Positions 60,059 to 64,000 of a stretch of 64,000 bases of DNA are shown piece after piece. Position 1 is the first letter of the stretch, and every line of letters begins with the position of its first letter. The stretch covers positions 36,708,469 through 36,772,468 of the forward strand of contig CM037789.1 of NCBI GenBank assembly GCA_021229015.1, in the 5' to 3' direction. Source of the DNA: Solen grandis. Lineage: Eukaryota; Mollusca; Bivalvia; Adapedonta; Solenidae. The notes below the pieces were generated by a model. It saw only the letters and a list, made by a program, of their open reading frames with translations. It did no database searches and was not told the origin of the DNA. The translations under genes were made by a program, and so were the position numbers.

Positions 60059-62580
60059 CCCGGGGTGCAGGATGAAACACAATTCCGGTCCCGCCCCCCA
60101 CCCCCCCCAAAACCTTATTTCATTTGAAAGTCGAAGGGAAAAATTTTTGGGGTCTAAAAAATTCCCAGCATCTCTCCCCGCTTAAACCAAATTTGGTTTC
60201 CTATTAAAAGGGACATGAAAAAAGATTTTGTGAGCAAAAATTTTAGTCATACAGACAATAACAAAATAAAATAAAATTAATACTCTACAAAAAAAAATTT
60301 TTTTTTTTTAGTAACCAAATTTTTAGTGGAAAAGAAAATTTGTGAACTTTGAAACCAAACAAAAAATGGGAATTATCCATGTCATCATGTTTTTTTTTTT
60401 TGATTTTAAATTTAAATTTAATCAGGGAATACCTTTTGGGGTAGTTAATTCCTGTGCAGAATCAACCCTTGTACTTTGAACCTGTGAGGCCCTTTTTCCC
60501 AGAGATCATAACGTTTTGGGGGGGGGCGTAAGGTATGGGGGGGGGAAAAGGGGGAAAAAAACCACTTTCGTTTGCGAGGGAATTAAACCCCAAGGGGACT
60601 TAAAATATTTTTAAAAGCAAAAACTATTCCCTTTTTTAAAAAAAAATCCCAGCTTTTTCCAGCGGGAAAAAGCCCCCCCCCCCAAAAAGAAGAATTAAAG
60701 CCTCATTAGCAGCACAAACGTTACTATGCAATGGCCAAAAAAGACCGGGGTATGAATCCCAAAAGAGCAATTTGGGGCGGGGTTTGGCAGAAACTTGCCA
60801 AAAGGAAAAACCCCCAAAATATCCCAAAGCTACAAATGCTTGATTATAAAGGGGTAAAACTTCCCAAAAACTTTTAAAAAAGATACCCTCAATTCGATGC
60901 GACAGCGGGGAAAAATTAAGCAAAAGGGGGGCCCCGTCCGATATTTATTTTAAATCAAACACTTGCAAATTATTAAAATTTACCAAAAGGGGGTTTAAAA
61001 ATTTACCAAAAAAAAAAGGCAAGCCATTAAAACCAAACTGAAAATTAAAAAGTTTGGGCCCCATCCCTTGAAATTTCGTAATTTAAAATTTTTTCTCCAA
61101 AAAAAACCAAAATGCTACGGGGTTTTGGGGAAAGGGTCATTTTAACATCCCAAAAGTTTTTGCCAAAGGGTTTTTTTCTATTTTTTAAAAAAAAGAATAA
61201 AACTTTCAGGGCAGGTTCTTCCCGAAAGAGGGCAGAATTTGGTTTTCGGGGATTTAGATCTTTCCCACCACCCAAAAAGTTGCATGTTTAAAAAAAAATT
61301 TTCGTAAAAATAACCCATGTTTACAAAAAAAAAATTTATTATTATTCTTCACTCCAAAAAAAAAAAGGGTTTTTGGGATGTATGCAAAAAACTGTTTGTA
61401 TTCACCCAATTTTTAATAAAATTTTTAAAAAAACCCTACGGCATAAAGCAATCATGACCATTTTTCCCTTGGGGACTTAATGACACTAAAAAATTTTTTT
61501 TTAAAAACCACAAAAAAAAGTTCAAAAGGTTAAAGGAACCCAAAAAACCCCCCCCCGGAAAAAGCCTAAAGGCTGCTGGACCTTCGATGAAATTTTATCA
61601 AAAATATTTTTTCCCCGGGGCTGGGGAAAATTCCCCCAGGTGTTTTTTCCCAAAAAATTTTCCCCAATTTTTTGCGTTTTTTTTTCTTTTGATAATTTTT
61701 TTTTTTCAATTTTGGGTTTTTTAAACACATAATTAAAAAATGGGGGTTTAGCGGTTTTTTGGGTTTTTTTTATTCCAAAATAATCGAATGAAAAAAAAAC
61801 AAAAACAAGAAATATCTTTAAAAAAAATACTCGGTCGTGGTAAAACCCTTGGGTGATTAGTGTCCCGGGAAAGGATTTGTAAGTAATAGATTTTTTTGGG
61901 TTTGGGTTTTTTTTGTTGTGTAAATCCTGGTCCCAAAACCGGGGCCCCCAAAAATTTGTAAAATCTTTTTGTACATGTGAAAACAAGTAATTAACCCCAA
62001 ACATCGGGCCTTTAAAAGCGTTTCGCGGGCTACAAAAAAAACCGGATGTTACGTTTTTTTTTAAATTAAAGGGTCTGTCGGGGCGAACAATCAATTTCCA
62101 AAAAACTATGTGTTTCCTATTTTTTAGCTTCTTTCTTTTTTTAAAACCCTTTAAAAGGGGCGTGTCTTAAAATTTCGGGGCCAAAACATTCGCGGGGGGA
62201 AAAAAATTTTAAAAAATATTAAAAAAAAAACAGAGACTAAAGAAATCTTTTTTGCAATTTTCCCTTTTTTTTTTTTTTGACTAATTTTTCAAAGCCCAAA
62301 GGGGAATTTTGAAAAAATTTTTTTAACCCAAAAAAAAAACCCCGATTTTTTACGCTTCTTTCTGGTGTTTTTACAGGGAAATCAGGGTGAAAAAAAAAGG
62401 CCAACAGCCCAAAAAACATCATCCCCTTAGTGATTGGAAAAAAAAATTTTGAACGTTGTAAAAAGGGGGGGGAATCCCCAAAAAAATTTTATAGATTGAA
62501 AAAAGGGGGAAAAAAAAGGGGAAAAAAAAAAATTTTTAAAAAATTTTACAGCGTTGCAAAAACTCCGTTCAAAGATATTG
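56896..62580. other. 5.7 kb of distorted DNA, nothing assigned
   Basis: No gene or RNA supported. 60020-60058 is a long T run. The 190-codon minus-strand ORF at 61522-62094 is the longest on the right but has homopolymer-type composition and no domain. 59950-60120 has a 'tggtatggtagggcttcgac' word that could be part of a SINE head. Confidence 0.5.
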
Positions 62581-62584
62581 GCCA

Positions 62585-63475
62585 CTATTTGAAAATAGAA
62601 TGTGAATGCGCAAAGAGGGAAAGAAATATTAGATGGTAAATAAGATGATGAGAGATGATGAAAAAGATGGGGTTTGGGGGTGATGATGTGTTTGGGTTTT
62701 TGGGGTTTAAATTTTTTTTTTTTTGGGAAAATTCATTTGAGACTGAAATTTGGGGAAAACAAGGAAAATTTTTTTCGAGACATCGATTAGCAATGGCCGA
62801 GATGTTGGATTGAAAAGATAGAATGAAATTAAAGAAAACCTTTTAATTTTTTCATTTTTTTTTTTTAAAAATTTTCTTTATTGGGGTTGCGGTATCGGGG
62901 GTTTTTAGGGGTTTTTCCCCCCGGGGGTTCGGGGGCTTCCCCACCCGTAATTTGGGGGAGTCGTTTATGACTAAAATTTCTGCCCCAAAACACGGTAAAC
63001 TCAAAAAGTAAAATCAAAAAAAAAAAATTGTTTAGGTAAAAAGGGGGGTAACAGAGACATCATTGTTACCTAAAAAAATTATCTCCCCTTTACATTAATA
63101 TTTGAAATCAGTAACAAATTTTTTAGTATTTGAATTCGTTTTCATAAATGCTCGTTTTACTTCCCCTCTTTTTAAACTTTGATTTCAAATTTTTTCAACT
63201 AGCGTTTTTTTAAAAAAGAAAGTTTAATTTTTCAAAATTAAAAAAATGCTGAGATCTAATCAAAGGGTTTGTTTTTTTTTCTTTAAAATAATTTTAAAAA
63301 CCCCCTTTTTTTTTTTAAAAGGAAACGAAAAAGGGGAAAAAATTTGCAAACAATTAAAACGAAGGGGAAAAAAAACAAAATTTTTAAAGGGGGATCACTT
63401 TTTTTTATGTCGGGTAACCCACTGCTGTGATAAAGGCTCTCCATCGAAAGGAGAGTAAGGGAAAAAGAATCGACC
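62585..63475 (+). repeat. Unidentified 0.88-kb element, copy 2
   Basis: Collinear partner of 50775-51660 (see that entry). The hairpin near the right end is imperfect here (CTCCATCGAAAGGAG at 63439). A SINE 3' part sits inside this copy at 62880-63015, which could explain local loss of similarity. Confidence 0.65.
62880..63015 (+). mobile_element. SINE 3' part, noisy copy 3
   Basis: 'ggggttgcggtatcgggggt', 'ttcgggggcttccccacccg', 'taatttgggggagtcg' and 'cacggtaaactcaaaaagt' follow the order of the copies at 37515-37665 and 29930-30115. Confidence 0.6.
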
Positions 63476-63910
63476 GTGGGGATCCCCCCCCTTTTATTTA
63501 ATATTTTATATAAAAATTTTTTTTTTGTGGTGTTTACAAAATTTTATAACTAACATATTCAATTTTGCATTAAAATAAACATGTGCTTTTTCAAAGTTGT
63601 TTTGAGGAAAGAAATTTTTTTATTAAAAATATGTATTAAAATGTTTTTTGTCTTAAAAACAAAAAAATTTTTTTAAACCCGAAAAATGTGTGTTCTAAAA
63701 AAGGGGGGAAAAAAATTTTAAAGATTTTTTCTTCTAAAATTTATTTGCGTCGCGTTTTTTTTTTGAAATTTTTAATGAAAAAATTCTTTCTTTAAAAAAC
63801 CCCCCGGGTTTTTTGTTTTTGATTTAACTTTATTTTAAATTTTTTTCCCGGGTTGGGAAACAGGGTTTTTCAAGTCCCCCAATTTTGGGGGAAAAAGTCC
63901 AAAGGGAGAA
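63476..63910. other. Noisy DNA, nothing assigned
   Basis: Homopolymer-distorted and AT-rich; no feature supported. Confidence 0.5.
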
Positions 63911-63914
63911 AAAT

Positions 63915-63995
63915 ATGCAGCCTGACCGGGGCTCGAACCCGGGGCCCTTTTACTTAATGGGGAATGTGAGGACCCTTGAGCTACCCGGCCCCTAA
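63915..63995 (-). mobile_element. tRNA-like SINE head at the window edge
   Basis: On the minus strand, 'gggtagctcaagggtcctca' is an A-box and 'cccgggttcgagccccggtc' a perfect B-box with its pairing arm. The would-be acceptor stem (GGGGCCG at the 5' side) does not pair with the 3' side, so it is not a functional tRNA gene as written. It is the best-preserved SINE head in the window. Confidence 0.55.
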
Positions 63996-64000
63996 ACTTC

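Noticed and set aside
61522..62094. 190-codon minus-strand ORF, the longest in the right half
   Set aside because: Composition is dominated by Lys, Phe and Pro from homopolymer codons; no motif or splice context, and the surrounding sequence is unreliable.
63915..63995. Functional tRNA gene on the minus strand
   Set aside because: A- and B-boxes are good, but the acceptor stem does not pair; similar degenerate heads elsewhere in the window indicate SINEs.
21000..64000. Homopolymer texture as a biological phenomenon (editing, hypermutation or exotic satellite)
   Set aside because: Unrelated repeat families all show the same distortion beginning shortly after a scaffold gap, and their clean versions are present on the other side; a technical cause is far simpler.

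Overview
The window reads as nuclear DNA of a bivalve mollusc. The evidence is intron-split genes, a NACHT/leucine-rich-repeat receptor of the type expanded in bivalves, a B-box/NHL-like protein remnant, and many dispersed repeats of kinds I associate with bivalve genomes: elements opening with a GGGCCAT/ATGGCCC palindrome and ending in a GCTCACC hairpin, 'gaccttgacctttga' arrays, and tRNA-headed SINEs. The species cannot be named from sequence alone. The assignment to bivalves rests on family knowledge, not on a search.

Two halves differ sharply in quality. Bases 1-20162 are clean. A 100-N scaffold gap follows at 20163-20262. From about 21,000 to the end the sequence is dominated by stretched homopolymers in which bases are often replaced by a copy of their neighbour. 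The same repeat families occur on both sides of the gap, clean on the left and garbled on the right, so I read the change as a technical defect of the right-hand contig. Almost every short ORF on the right is an artefact, rich in Lys, Phe, Pro and Gly (AAA, TTT, CCC, GGG).

Left half, all genes on the minus strand. 2619-2862 is a first exon encoding a signal peptide, with a strong donor site. 5455-9260 is the large last exon of an NLR-like gene: NACHT ATPase, winged-helix region, then five near-identical in-frame 96-residue (288-bp) LRR-like repeats. A phase-compatible upstream coiled-coil exon lies at 15738-15927. The 6.5-kb intron between them holds several tandem-repeat elements, one interrupted by a pogo-like 870-bp transposon at a TA site. 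Upstream of the gene, another repeat element is interrupted by a 901-bp transposon with perfect 14-bp ends and a 5-bp target duplication. A 97-bp satellite of eight copies lies just downstream of the gene.

Right half: noisy copies of the same dispersed repeats, tRNA-headed SINE pieces, a tandem array of roughly 47-50-bp units (38.95-40.48 kb), an almost pure A/T kilobase (46.79-47.87 kb), two copies of a CpG-rich 'GGGGCGAGATTTCG' element, two collinear copies of an unidentified 0.88-kb element 11.8 kb apart, a 66-70-bp tandem array (54.6-55.6 kb), and one error-shattered coding region resembling the coiled-coil and beta-propeller part of a bivalve TRIM/NHL-like protein (31.2-32.66 kb, plus strand).

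The clearest biological signal is the NLR-like gene, whose ligand-sensing region is built from recently duplicated DNA modules with a two-unit higher-order pattern. No operons, CRISPR arrays, rRNA genes or bona fide tRNA genes were found.
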